A stretch of 64,000 bases of DNA, from the NCBI RefSeq assembly GCF_020640915.1, contig NZ_JADWDC010000001.1, positions 62,001 to 126,000 on the forward strand, in the 5' to 3' direction. The notes below the pieces were generated by a model. It was not told the DNA's origin and made no database searches. It worked only from the letters and a program-made list of their open reading frames with translations. Source of the DNA: Waterburya agarophytonicola KI4. Its GTDB lineage: Bacteria > Cyanobacteriota > Cyanobacteriia > Cyanobacteriales > Xenococcaceae. Positions 26,448 to 36,500 of this stretch are shown one piece after another. The position numbers and the translations under genes are program-made. Numbering within the stretch: the stretch's first letter is position 1; each line of letters starts with the position of its first letter.

Positions 26448-26978
26448 ATGACAGATTTAAACATCACTTGGTCAGAATATCATCATAAAATTGAAACCCT
26501 GGCTGTCAAGGTGTATCAGTCTAATTGGCAATTTAATCAAATTATTTGTTTGGCAAAGGGTGGCTTGCGAGTAGGAGATATTCTTTGTCGATTATACGAT
26601 GTCCCTCTGGCTATTCTCTCTACGGCTTCTTATGGAGGTGAAGATAATCGCGATCGCGGTAAGATTAAGTTTTCCCAACATATTTCTACTATTGAACCTC
26701 TAGGCGATCGCATTTTGTTGGTAGACGATCTTGTTGATTCTGGGATTAGTTTGGCGGAGTCGGTAAAGTGGTTGCAAACTAACTACGGTGAAAACATCAC
26801 AGATCTTCGTACGGCAGTAATTTGGTATAAAAGTGTCTCCGTAAAAATACCCAATTATTATGTCGATTATTTGTCTAATAGTCCTTGGATCAATCAACCT
26901 TTTGAAAAATATGAAAAGACGAGCATTTCTGGGCTTGCGAGGGAGTTTTGTGAAGATAAGGTCAAGCAAATCGATTAA
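26448..26978 (+). CDS. Type I phosphoribosyltransferase (purine salvage-like)
   Basis: 176 residues from the ATG at 26448. A longer in-frame version starting at 26373 would overlap the divergent symporter gene and is unlikely. The PRPP-binding loop is RILLVDDLVDSGISL, with the two acidic residues and the DSG typical of the family. The hood region (LAKGGLRVGDILCRLY) matches hypoxanthine/xanthine-guanine type enzymes, which convert a purine base and PRPP to the nucleotide. Base specificity cannot be assigned. It stands alone, facing a ~700-base region of degraded DNA. Cytoplasmic. Confidence 0.85.
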   Translation: MTDLNITWSEYHHKIETLAVKVYQSNWQFNQIICLAKGGLRVGDILCRLYDVPLAILSTASYGGEDNRDRGKIKFSQHISTIEPLGDRILLVDDLVDSGISLAESVKWLQTNYGENITDLRTAVIWYKSVSVKIPNYYVDYLSNSPWINQPFEKYEKTSISGLAREFCEDKVKQID

Positions 26979-27047
26979 ATTAGCCAAAAAAACTTCAAAA
27001 CTTCAAAAAAACTGGTTAAATTAGCTCGAAAAACTAGTATATTTACG

Positions 27048-27315
27048 GAAGACATTAGAGTAAGTTTTCTATTAACTTATATTCTAGTTGGAGAAACGCA
27101 AAAAAAAATTAGGAGCGTTGTCAGCCAAACAACACACCTAAAACCAACCATATAGAACCGTTAAGCAATACTGTGAATCGAGTCGTAAATTTAAGCAGCA
27201 GCGAGCCGTTAGTTTAGAGCCTAAGTTACTCTCTGCTCTTAATGTACTTCTTTCTATTGTTTCTATTGTAAGTCAGAGGTCTGCTTTCGTGAACCAGGAG
27301 CGAACCTTCTTTTAA
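27048..27315 (+). pseudogene. Decayed gene relic, copy A (possible HTH protein)
   Basis: An open frame reading VGETQKKIRSVVSQTTHL runs through 27087-27140, hits a stop, and continues in the -1 frame as PYRTVKQYCESSRKF then KQQRAVSLEPKLLSALNVLL up to a stop at 27313-27315. Copy B (27456-27592) shares SQTT, YRTVKQY and SRKF, but its indels lie at other places, so both look like independent decay products of one ancestral coding sequence. The QTT-x5-YRTVKQY pattern resembles a helix-turn-helix, but I do not recognise the family. An alternative is a pair of structured RNA repeats. Confidence 0.4.
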
Positions 27316-27455
27316 GCCTGAAAATCAACCAAGTCTAGCTCAGATAGTAATTTGAGATATTGTTAATTTTTGTGAGTTCGACCTATTGCTTGCCAATCGT
27401 TAGATGTTCTGCGGTTAAAAAAAATCTACATACCAGCTAGCTGTCTTGAATTTTG

Positions 27456-27592
27456 ATGAATCGAGAGTTTAAACAAAAAGATAGAGACGTCGTCAGCCAA
27501 ACAACATCCCTAGACTGTATTTATAGAACTGTTAAGCAATATCTTGATTGAGTCGTAAATTTGGAATTACAGCAATTGAATTATTAAGTTGA
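27456..27592 (+). pseudogene. Decayed gene relic, copy B (paralogue of the relic at 27048-27315)
   Basis: An ATG at 27456 opens a 31-codon frame containing DRDVVSQTTSLDCIYRTVKQY that stops at a TGA. One base earlier in phase the sequence continues as SRKFGITAIELLS to 27592, paralleling copy A. Compared with copy A it lacks one base before YRTVKQY and another before SRKF. There is no clear ribosome-binding site. It could be a short expressed peptide, but the shared frame-broken layout favours a relic. Confidence 0.4.
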
Positions 27593-27693
27593 ATTCTCTG
27601 TGCTTGTTCTTCACTATATCCAATTATAAGCTTTATAAACATTTTATAATTTGTTTTGGGGAATTAAGTTTACATTTATTTACAATAAAAAAA

Positions 27694-27963
27694 TCAAAAT
27701 AAACTCAATTGTGTCGGGTGGGGATCGATCTTATTCCAGGGTAATGCAGGTATATTGGTGTCTTTTTGATTTAATAGGGATTGAAAATAGTTAGCGGTAT
27801 TCGGCGATCGCAATTCTTGAGGACAATGAACAAAAAAATAAATTGTTTTCCCTTGACGCAACCAATCATTTAGATTAACCGCCCATTCTTCGAGGTAAGA
27901 CTGATTATATTGGCGATCGCTATAATGAGTTAAGATACTTGGTTTATTTTTTCCAAAAGCAAT
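27694..27963 (-). pseudogene. C-terminal fragment of a DUF72 (YecE-like) protein
   Basis: A frame open from about 27963 to a TGA at 27694-27696 encodes ~88 residues. Its core, YLEEWAVNLNDWLRQGKTIY followed by FFVHCPQELRSPNTANYFQ, is the conserved C-terminal block of DUF72 proteins, which are normally 240-300 residues. The N-terminal two thirds are absent. The fragment overlaps the end of the SirB1-like gene in another frame and has no credible start codon, so it is most likely a truncated remnant left by a deletion. The function of DUF72 is not established. Confidence 0.6.
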
Positions 27964-28754
27964 CTAATTGTTTCTGCATCGTCGCTATCGGGGGCAATTT
28001 TTAAAAAATATTCCAAATCAATTAGAGCTTCTTGCCAACGATTTGTCTGATAGTACAGTAAACCGCGATCGCGTATTTCCTCACTATTATCAGGGAACAT
28101 TTTAATAATGCCACTCATGATAGCCAAAGCTTTATTGACTTGGCGTTGATGAAGATAAATAAACTTCAGATTATTGAGCATTCTTGCCAAAATTTGCTTA
28201 TTGCTGACGGGGACAAGCCAATTTTGTTTTAATTGCACTGGTTGTTGATAAATTTTGCTCAACTTTCTTTGACAGTCTTGCTCGAATAAAATTTCTCCTT
28301 GACTAAAAGCATCGACAAAAATTCCTACCTCTTCAAAATCAGGGCGAATCAAAAAGTGTCCTGGCATTCCAATGCCCACCATGGGAAAATTAATTCGTTG
28401 AGCCACAGCTAAATAAATAACCGATAAAGTAATAGGAATACCGACTCGACGTTCTATTACTCGATTCAAAAAACTGTTTTCAGCCTCGTAATATCTTCGA
28501 AGGTTACCTTGGAAACCCAAACCGTCAAACAGCTCGAAGTTAATTGTTTTAATTACTTTTAAAGGATATGTCTCCCCCGCTAATTGAGATTGTACTTCAG
28601 ATGCGATCGCATCTAAAAAACTCAAATACTTTTGGAGATCGAGATCGGGATATTCTGCTTGGGCATAACACAGAGATGCTTTAGCTAAATCTATTTGCTC
28701 GTCTGGTTGATTGATTTCTTGATAAAAATCATGCCACAACAATTGATTATCCAT
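27930..28754 (-). CDS. SirB1-family transglutaminase-like protein with C-terminal TPRs
   Basis: 274 residues. The SirB1 N-terminal transglutaminase-like fold covers about residues 35-190, with blocks VIERRVGIPITLSVIYLAVA and FPMVGIGMPGHFLIRP. The catalytic Cys usual in transglutaminases is not obvious at the expected place (ITLSVIY), as is normal for SirB1 members. Two to three TPR units follow (RQVNKALAIMSGIIKMFP, WQEALIDLEYFLKIAPD). The molecular role of the family is poorly known. The ATG is at 28754; its 3' end overlaps the DUF72 relic by about 30 bases in another frame. It is likely cytoplasmic. Confidence 0.85.
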   Translation of the reverse strand: MDNQLLWHDFYQEINQPDEQIDLAKASLCYAQAEYPDLDLQKYLSFLDAIASEVQSQLAGETYPLKVIKTINFELFDGLGFQGNLRRYYEAENSFLNRVIERRVGIPITLSVIYLAVAQRINFPMVGIGMPGHFLIRPDFEEVGIFVDAFSQGEILFEQDCQRKLSKIYQQPVQLKQNWLVPVSNKQILARMLNNLKFIYLHQRQVNKALAIMSGIIKMFPDNSEEIRDRGLLYYQTNRWQEALIDLEYFLKIAPDSDDAETIRLLLEKINQVS

Positions 28755-28860
28755 TATTTAAGATCTGTGTTTCATATCTGCATTGGGATTATCTTAATAT
28801 TTTTAGGGCAATTGTTACGTATTTTTACTGAATCAAAATGAAAATGTAAACTTTTGGGAA

Positions 28861-29469
28861 TTAGTTACGATTGAGATAATAATGCCAGAGAATTTGAGTA
28901 GCGATCGCTCTATAAGGCTGCCATAATCGAGCAATAGACTCTAATTCTGCTTTTTTAGGACGAGTGGATAAGTCTTTTATTTCTTTAACAGCTATAACTA
29001 CAGCTAAGTCTTTGCTAGGAAATATATCCTGACGCTGCAACGCCATCATCAAATACATATCTACTGTCCAATCACCGATGCCTTTAATGCTAGTTAATTT
29101 TGCTCTAACTTCTTCATCATCTAATTGTGCCAAACTGTTTAAATTTAATTGCTTGTCTACAATAGTTCGAGCTAATTCTCTACCGTAACAAGTCTTTTGT
29201 CGACTAAAGCCAATAGTTTTCAGTGCAACATCATCGAGGCTTAAAAAACTTGCTGGCGTTAATTTTTCAACTGTATTATTAAGGCGATCAAAAGTAGCCT
29301 TAGCCGAAGCTAGAGACACCTGTTGTTCTAAGATAATTCGCATTAGCGTAGGAAAACCTGGTTCTCTTTGCCATTGTGGAGGATACCCCAAATTATCAAT
29401 TATTTTAGCCAAATCGCGATCGCGTTTAATTAACTCTTCTATACCTGTAATGAAAGCTTCTGGATTCAT
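28861..29469 (-). CDS. DNA-3-methyladenine glycosylase II-type (AlkA, HhH-GPD) enzyme
   Basis: 202 residues from the ATG at 29469; an in-frame TTG at 29484 would add five residues. The helix-hairpin-helix motif is LTSIKGIGDWTVDMYLM (about 120-136) and the catalytic Asp lies in FPSKDLAV just after. There is no C-terminal Fe-S cluster motif, so it belongs to the AlkA/MPG-like branch and not the Nth/MutY branch. It excises alkylated purines and starts base-excision repair. It is divergent from the M3 peptidase gene by ~70 bases. The length is short compared with E. coli AlkA (282), since the N-terminal TBP-like domain is missing, as in many single-domain members. Confidence 0.88.
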   Translation of the reverse strand: MNPEAFITGIEELIKRDRDLAKIIDNLGYPPQWQREPGFPTLMRIILEQQVSLASAKATFDRLNNTVEKLTPASFLSLDDVALKTIGFSRQKTCYGRELARTIVDKQLNLNSLAQLDDEEVRAKLTSIKGIGDWTVDMYLMMALQRQDIFPSKDLAVVIAVKEIKDLSTRPKKAELESIARLWQPYRAIATQILWHYYLNRN

Positions 29470-29542
29470 ATCCAATTTTAACAATAACCCAAAGATCGAA
29501 TTTCGTTAGAATCTAAAATGTAACTATCTTCCCCTGTCGATC

Positions 29543-31238
29543 ATGAGCCAGACTACAATTAATTTTGCCAATATAAAAGTAGAAACTCCCCAAATCGAGC
29601 GAGTCACGGCAGAATACAAAAGCATTAATCATGCTTTAGATAAAGCTGAAACTACCGCAGCCAAACAAAAAGCTTTACAGCAGTGGGAAGATTTACGCCG
29701 TCGCCTCGATAGCTGGAGTGCGATAACCTCTCTACATTTTAGTCAAGATACAAGCAACGAAGAATACAAACAAGCTCAATCATATAGTGACGAATTGCAG
29801 CCAAAATTGACAGCGTTAGAAGTAGCCATGAAAAGAAGGTTGCTAGATAGTGCAGATCAAGAAGAATTTATATCTATTTTAGGAGAACAAGCCTTTAGTT
29901 TGTGGTCAGCCGATGTTACTACTTTTGAATCGATCATTGAGGACGATTTAGTTCAAGAGTCTAAATTAATTAATGAGTATGTTCAGTTGTTAGCTTCTGG
30001 AACGATTGAATTTCAGGGAGAAACGGTTAACTTATCAGGTATTCGTAAGTATACTCAAGATAGCGATCGCAAGACCCGTCATGAGGCAGAAAAGGCTCGC
30101 TGGAATTTCTTTGACCAAAATCAAGAGAAGCTAGACAATATTTACGATAGTCTAGTCAAACTTCGTCACAAAATGGCGCAGAAATTAGGCTATGAGAATT
30201 ATATTGCTTTGGGATATAAACGAATGCAGCGCATTGACTATAATCAAAGTGATGTAGCCAGCTATCGCGATGAAGTAGTTGATAAAGTAGTACCTCTGGC
30301 ACAAAAAATTATTGCCAAAAAAGCAGAAAAGTTAAATCTAGATCGGGTTCAATTTTGGGATGAAGCAGTATTCGATCTCCAAGGAAACCCCGAACCCCAA
30401 GGAGATCATGACTGGATGCTCAAACAAGCACAAGAAATGTTTGATGCTATGCACCCAGAGTTAGGTAGTTTCTTTGCCATGATGGTGCAAGGAGACTTTA
30501 TCGATCTCAAAAGTCGTAAAGGTAAAGCGGGGGGGGGGGGGTTTTTGTACTAGCTTTCCCACGGTCGGAGTCCCTTATATCTTTGCTAACTTCAACGGTA
30601 CAAAAGGTGATATAGAAGTATTCACTCACGAAATGGGTCATGCTTTCCAAGCTTGGCAAAGTCGCAACATACCTACGATAGATTATCTTTGGCCTACTTT
30701 AGAATCCTGTGAAATTCATTCCATGAGTTTAGAATTTCTAACATGGTCGCAGATGGATAAGTTTTTTGGTGATGATGCCGAACGTTTTCGCGAAATTCAT
30801 TTAGCACAATCAATTCTATTCTTACCCTACGGCTGTGCGGTCGATCATTTTCAGCACCTGGTTTATGCCAATCCCGAAGCCACCCCTCAAGAAAGAAATC
30901 AAATGTGGCAACAAATGGAAGCGCGTTATCTTCCTTGGCGCGAATATGGCGATCTAGAATATCCTGCCCAGGGTGGTTTATGGCAAGAAAAACAACACAT
31001 ATATTGTTCTCCTTTTTACTATATTGATTATACTTTGGCGTTGTGTTGTGCGATGCAGTTTTGGGTTAGGGCAGAAGTTGATTTTGAATCGACTTTAACT
31101 GAATATATTGCTCTATGTCAGCGCGGGGGTAAAGCACCTTTTCAAGCCTTGGTGAGTTCGGCTAATTTGGTTTCTCCCTTTAAAGCTGGTTCGTTATCTG
31201 ATGTGGTGGATAAGGCGCAGGAGTTTTTGAAACTATAG
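29543..31238 (+). pseudogene. pepF: M3-family oligoendopeptidase split by a frameshift in a 13-G run
   Basis: The first frame (ATG at 29543) encodes 336 residues with the M3 N-terminal helices and ends at TAG 30551-30553. The second half is open from the G run onward in another frame and carries the zinc site VFTHEMGHAFQAW (HExxH near 30630) and IDYLWPTLESCEIHSMSLEF with the third ligand Glu. The break lies at 30529-30541, a run of 13 G. With 12 or 9 G the frame would read GGGFCTSFPTVGVPYIFANF, the expected continuation. Joined, the product would be about 565 residues, a normal PepF length for cleaving oligopeptides in the cytoplasm. It could be an inactive gene, a phase-variable gene or a sequencing error in the homopolymer. 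Confidence 0.85.
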
Positions 31239-31248
31239 GTAATAAAGT

Positions 31249-31269
31249 GACCAACCTGCCAAGGTGGTC
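31249..31269. terminator. Hairpin between convergent pepF and wcbI-like genes
   Basis: GACC-A-ACCT and AGGT-GGTC pair as an 8-bp stem with one bulged A and a GCCA loop. It fills the 30-base gap between the two convergent 3' ends and touches the stop codon of the WcbI-like gene. There is no long T run, so it is a weak terminator call. Confidence 0.45.
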
Positions 31270-32210
31270 TATTTGACTAGCATTGACATATTTCGCGCAT
31301 CTGATCTTAGGCGATCGCTGCCATAGACAGAAAAATTTTGTTGGTGTTTATTAATATTTAATTGTATTAAGCTTCGATTCGCTTCATAAAATTCAAAGAA
31401 TTTTGCGATACCTTCTTCTAGAGAATATAAATTAGATTTGAGTTTATATTCGGATTTAGATGAAAATGCTAGATTTAATTGACGAGCAATTGCGGGATAA
31501 ATGGGGAAGGTGGTAGTATCTAGAACTTCTTCATTATCATTAAATAAGCTTTCAGTTGCTACAGCAGAACAACCAATTAGGTTTAAAATTTCGTTGCTAA
31601 TATAATTTAAAACAACTTTGGCAGGATGATTTATAGTATGGAATAGCTTGTGGTTTCTATGATATTTACGCAAAAAATTCGATATTTTAATATCAATGTT
31701 TGCTTCTCTTCTTTCCAGTTCTGCAATGCTATAGTGCAAATTACTCAGAATATATCTTGGAGTAAAAAAATTAACATCTTGAATTATTTTTGCAGCTTCA
31801 TCAGGAGAGACTCCAGAATCAAATAGCTTAATTAAATTAAAATCATGATAGTCGCTAAAGTCAGATACTACTGTAACATTATTGCGATCTTTGATATAAA
31901 CCATTTCTGGGTTATATCCTGTAAAAAAAGATACGGGGATTGAAATACTTTTACTTTCAGTTTTTAATTTTGTTTTTAGATAATTAGTTCCTAGTTGGGG
32001 GATTCCTTTATAATTATCTGATATATTTTGATGAACGAAAATATCAGTTTCTGAAACTGCTTTTTCCAAGTCATCAAGATCATTTTCTGACATTAAATGA
32101 ACTACTTTTAGTTCGATTTGTTCGTAAGTCGAATTAAATTCAGGATTTTGTTCTAATAATTGTTTGATGATTACGGTTTGACAATTGCCATAAATCAAAT
32201 ACTTTTTCAT
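31269..32210 (-). CDS. WcbI-like polysaccharide biosynthesis protein
   Basis: 313 residues. The start KKYLIYGNCQTVIIKQLLEQ carries the YGNCQ motif of the WcbI family. Later blocks are VHLMSENDLDDLEKAVSETD and a central FFTPRYILSNLHYSIAEL. WcbI was first described in Burkholderia capsule gene clusters and binds CoA derivatives; its reaction is unclear, possibly acetyl transfer during glycan assembly. There are no membrane segments. The gene opens the second surface-modification island, followed upstream on the same strand by a sulfotransferase-TPR gene and the giant TPR-GT2-GT4 gene. The 199-base gap to the next gene contains AATGACC heptad repeats. Confidence 0.7.
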   Translation of the reverse strand: MKKYLIYGNCQTVIIKQLLEQNPEFNSTYEQIELKVVHLMSENDLDDLEKAVSETDIFVHQNISDNYKGIPQLGTNYLKTKLKTESKSISIPVSFFTGYNPEMVYIKDRNNVTVVSDFSDYHDFNLIKLFDSGVSPDEAAKIIQDVNFFTPRYILSNLHYSIAELERREANIDIKISNFLRKYHRNHKLFHTINHPAKVVLNYISNEILNLIGCSAVATESLFNDNEEVLDTTTFPIYPAIARQLNLAFSSKSEYKLKSNLYSLEEGIAKFFEFYEANRSLIQLNINKHQQNFSVYGSDRLRSDARNMSMLVK

Positions 32211-32336
32211 GAAAATGCTATTTCCTAGCTAAGAAAACCAAATAGTCATGGCAGCTTAAAACTTCAAGGGTTTAGTTTTGAGTGCAAGTTGCTATATTTT
32301 CAATAGTGACCAGTCACCGAGCGATTAATCGCCAAC

Positions 32337-32373
32337 AACTAATGACCAATCACTAATGACCAATGACCAATTA
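32337..32373. repeat. Short tandem heptad repeat (AATGACC type)
   Basis: Imperfect repeats of AATGACC: ACTAATGACCAATC then ACTAATGACCAATGACCAAT, with a related GTGACCAGTCACC just before. Heptameric tandem repeats of this kind are typical of cyanobacterial intergenic DNA. It sits between the sulfotransferase-TPR gene and the WcbI-like gene. Confidence 0.7.
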
Positions 32374-32409
32374 ACATTATTGTAAGCCTAATTAACCCAG
32401 CAATTAACT

Positions 32410-33522
32410 TTATTTTACCTTTTGTAGACCAACAAGATTTTGTTTAATATCTGGCTTGAGTTTTACAGCTTTTTGGTAGTAAGCCAATGCTTTATCTAGC
32501 TGATTCTTGCGCTTATATATATCTCCCAAGGCATTGTATGCCCAAGGCAAGCAATCTTCGATCGCGATCGCTTTTTGATAATATTGAGCAGCTAGATCGA
32601 GTCTATTTTGCCTGAGAAAAATATCTCCCAGATTGTGGTAAGCCCAAGGTGAGTCTGGATTAAGAGCGATCGCTTTCTCATAACACGAAACAGCCTCGGT
32701 GATAAAACCTTCTGATTCTAGTTGCTTCCCAGTGTTCAAATAGTCCGAAGCATCTTTTTGAAGAGATTTTAACGATAGCAAATTATCTCTCATTATTTGG
32801 CTAGCAACCCGATATAGATGTTCATCTAATTGATTATTCTCTTCTAATTCGCTAACAATGGCATCCCCTAAAACATCAATTAAATTTTGTCTTTCATCTT
32901 GAGGGATAGATGGTTTTTCAGCAGTATTTAAACGACTATATTTAAGATCGATATCAGGGAAGAATTGGTTTAATTTTAACCTGGCTATTTTTAAAGTATC
33001 TTCAAAATTTTCTACCGTACCAACAACAGTACATTTTTTTAAATTATTAACAGCTTTCTTTAATGTTTCTTGATTTAGTTTCACTGCTGCATTTTTCTTA
33101 TCTCTAGAACAGTAGTGAGTTTGATAGTTGCAAAGTACTGCTGGAGTTGCTTTAATTCGCCACTGTACGTAGTCTTTAAAATCTAATTCTTTAGCCTTAA
33201 TTGCCCCTTGAGTTTGAGCATTTTGTTTTCTTTCAAAGCTATAAATGGATTTAATTCTAGCCAAAGGTTTTCTTAAAATTATCGAAGATATCGTTTGATA
33301 ATCTTCTGCTTGGGGGGTAGGAAAACAAGCATGATGGCTGGATATTGCTGCTGCTTGGGGGTGACTGGCAATAAATCCAGCCAAATCATTACTATCTACC
33401 ACCTGACTATCGGGCAAATCGTATTCAAAGAATTGCTCGCCAAAATGCTGCTTCAAAGCATAATTAAATGAAGTCCCAGCATTTTTGAAAATGTGATGAT
33501 GAATTAAAACAGTTTTTTTCAT
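32410..33522 (-). CDS. Sulfotransferase-family protein with C-terminal TPR repeats
   Basis: 370 residues. The N-terminal domain (about 1-235) starts with KTVLIHHHIFKNAGTSF, the PAPS-binding loop of the Sulfotransfer_2 type (H-I-x-K-x-x-G-T/S). SIILRKPLARIKSIYSFERK is the 3'-phosphate region. Three TPR units close the protein (LNPDSPWAYHNLGDIFLRQ and similar). The domain order is the reverse of the protein at 3764-5851, where the TPRs come first and the sulfotransferase type differs, so this is not a recent duplicate. It probably sulfates a sugar or protein acceptor; the acceptor is unknown. The 40-base gap to the giant GT gene suggests co-transcription. No signal peptide. Confidence 0.82.
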   Translation of the reverse strand: MKKTVLIHHHIFKNAGTSFNYALKQHFGEQFFEYDLPDSQVVDSNDLAGFIASHPQAAAISSHHACFPTPQAEDYQTISSIILRKPLARIKSIYSFERKQNAQTQGAIKAKELDFKDYVQWRIKATPAVLCNYQTHYCSRDKKNAAVKLNQETLKKAVNNLKKCTVVGTVENFEDTLKIARLKLNQFFPDIDLKYSRLNTAEKPSIPQDERQNLIDVLGDAIVSELEENNQLDEHLYRVASQIMRDNLLSLKSLQKDASDYLNTGKQLESEGFITEAVSCYEKAIALNPDSPWAYHNLGDIFLRQNRLDLAAQYYQKAIAIEDCLPWAYNALGDIYKRKNQLDKALAYYQKAVKLKPDIKQNLVGLQKVK

Positions 33523-33562
33523 GGAAATACCATTAGTTGTAAAAAATAAGTGCTGCTTCGAG

Positions 33563-36500
33563 TTAACTAAACTGATTCATCAGTTGAGCTATATTCTTCT
33601 GAATTGATTCTGGATAGTAGGATGCAATGGCATTATGGGCATTTTGTTCGATTTGATGCCATAGGTTTTCATCTCGATATAGGCGTAAAATTTGTTCGGC
33701 AAAATCACTAGCTGTATTTGCTTCTAAAGCGTCTCTTCCCGATACTAAATTCATCCCTTCCGTACCAATAGCAGTAGATACTATGGGCAAGCCATACTCC
33801 AAGCTTTGTCCGATTTTGCCTTTCATTCCCGCACCATAGGTTAAAGGGGCAACAAACACGCGATGGCTGATAAAGTAAGGAGTGACATCTTCAATATAGC
33901 CCGTAACATCAACTCGATCGCTCGCCAATTCTCTAACGGCTTCTGAAGGATTATTACCCAACAAAGTAACTTTAATCTCTGGCGACTTTTGCCAAACCAA
34001 GGGCATAATTTCTTTACACAACCAGACAACAGCATCGATATTGGGAGTATGGTTATAACCGCCAATAAAGAGCAATCCTTCTCGTTCGTGGAAGTCTTTT
34101 TTCTCGCCGATATAAGGATAATGAATATTCGGCACTACTTCCACATGAGGAATTTCTCTCTGATTTAAAATATCTTTTTCTGTGGGGGTGACTGTAATCA
34201 CGAGATCGGCTTCTTGTGCCATTTTCATTTCTCTTTTTTCCATTCTCACCCATTCTTTAGCTGCTTCAATCGATCTGGGTGCGGGGGATAATTCCCAAGC
34301 TCTTTTCATTCTCAGGTAATGTAAATCTATAGTGTCATAGATAACCTTGATACTGGGTTGCTGGCGCATCAGAGAGAGATATTTTTCATTCATCTCAGGA
34401 CGACAAATCCAGGCAAAATCCAACAGGGGCAATCTGTCTTGAATTTGTTCTAAGATGGGAGTCCCATAACCATCCTGGGTATAGAGTACCTCGATCTGCA
34501 AATTCTGCATTTGAGAGGTATAGGGTTCTTCTTTATAACCATTATCCGAGGCAAATATAACGTGATAATTTAGTCGTTTAAATATTTTGAGCAACTCAAA
34601 CAATCTTCTCGAACCCGATTCGCGATCGTAACAAGGAGGATAAGCATCAATAACTAAAATGCTTTTTTCTCCTAGATATCTACGACAAGCATCAGGTACA
34701 TTATCTATACCGACGTTTTCTAGGTGACTTGCCAAAGCCATTTGCCACTTTTGCTTAAACTTGGCTGCGTTAATTACCTGATAGCGTTTGATTCCTCCGC
34801 CCCCCGTATCCGTACCGCAACTGATTCCTTCGTAGTGAATCACTTCTGATTTGGGTTGATACATCACTTTCAAACCCAGTTTATTGCGGATAGCAAAACA
34901 CAAGTCGGTGTCTTCATAGTAAGCAGGGGCTAAATCTGCATCAAAACCGCCCAAACTATCAAAAATCTCTTTGGGCACTAATAAACTAGCTGCCGAACAG
35001 TAGTCTACAGGGCGAAGATAGTTATATTGAGGATCGTGAGGATTGCCCATTCTGCCATAATTCCATCCAGAAGAATCTTGCCAAACAATACCCCCAGCTT
35101 CTTGTAAAGCACCGTTGGGATAAACTAGCTTAGAGCCAACTGCACCAACATTTTCGCCTTCCTCGAAGACTTCAATCAAACTTTCAATACAGTTGGGACG
35201 TATTTCTGTATCGTTGTTGAGGAGATAAATATATTTCCCTTTCGATAAAGATGCTCCTTTATTACAGGAATGAAGAAAGCCGAGGTTTTCTTCATTATTA
35301 ATCAATCTCAATCCTTCTACTTGCTCTAAGACTTCCACCGTATCATCGGTAGAGCAATCGTTGACCACCAAAACTTCGATCGCCAAATTTGATGTAACGT
35401 TAGCCACGACAGATTCTAAACATCTAAAAGTGTAATCAATTTTGTTGTAGACGGGAATAATAATCGAAACTGTGGGGGAGTCGCTATAAGGAACAGTTAG
35501 TAAACTAGTTTTAGTTTTGGTTGTAGTTTTTTGGGCTTCTTCTCCTGTCAATTTGTTGATGATATCCTGAAAATTAAGTTCGGGATTTTTGACTAAGAAA
35601 GCCTCGCTCAACGCCATCGCCAATTCAATATTACGGGGTTGTAACTTTAAACCAGTTTGATAAATAGCGATCGCTTCGTCCAGCTTATTTTGTTTGACTA
35701 GAACTTTGCCCAAACCTAGATATAATTCAGGATCTTTTCGATCTAAGGATATTGCTTGATGGTAGGGTTCTGTATTGTCTGGATCTTGTTCGATCTGTTC
35801 TTTAGAAAAAGCCAAAGCAGATAAACGAGTTTCCTTAGTGCGTTGGTGGAGTACCCTGCCTAATTTCTGTCGTGGTTCGGGCAAGTCTGGTCGCAGCTTT
35901 TGTGCTACAGTATATGCCTCAACTGCTTCATTCCACCGTTCTAATTTGGCTAATGCTTCTCCTAAATTGTAGTGCGACCAAACAAATCCTGGATTTAGCT
36001 CAATAGCGCGCTCGAAGTTTAAAATTGCTGCTTGCCACTGTTGGGTTTCCAGCATTACATTGCCCAGATTGTTGTGATGCCAAGAATTATCAGGATTAAT
36101 GGCGATCGCCTTTTTGTAAGCAACTTCAGCTTCTTGCCATTTCTTTTCCTTAACTAAAGCCTCGCCTAAATTGTGGTATATGTCTGCGTTATTCCCTTCG
36201 ATTTGGGCTGCTTTTTGATAACAACTGATAGCTGCGGGGAATTGCTTCGTTTCTAGGAAAGCACTACCCAATAAGAAATAACTGCGAGGATTGCGGGAGT
36301 CGACTTTTAACGCCTGTTGATAGCAAGCGATCGCACCTTGAGCCTTGCCACTATTTAGTAAGATCATACCCAGTTGCCAATATGCTTCGACTAACCCTGG
36401 TTCGAGGGTAATTGCTCGACGATAACAAGCGATCGCTAATTCTGTCTGTTTTTGTTCGAGGAGTTTATTACCCAACAATAAATGATTTTGGGCGGTAACT

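Noticed and set aside
32337-32373. CRISPR array
   Set aside because: Repeat units are 7 bases with no spacers; this is a short tandem repeat. The same applies to 56525-56580.
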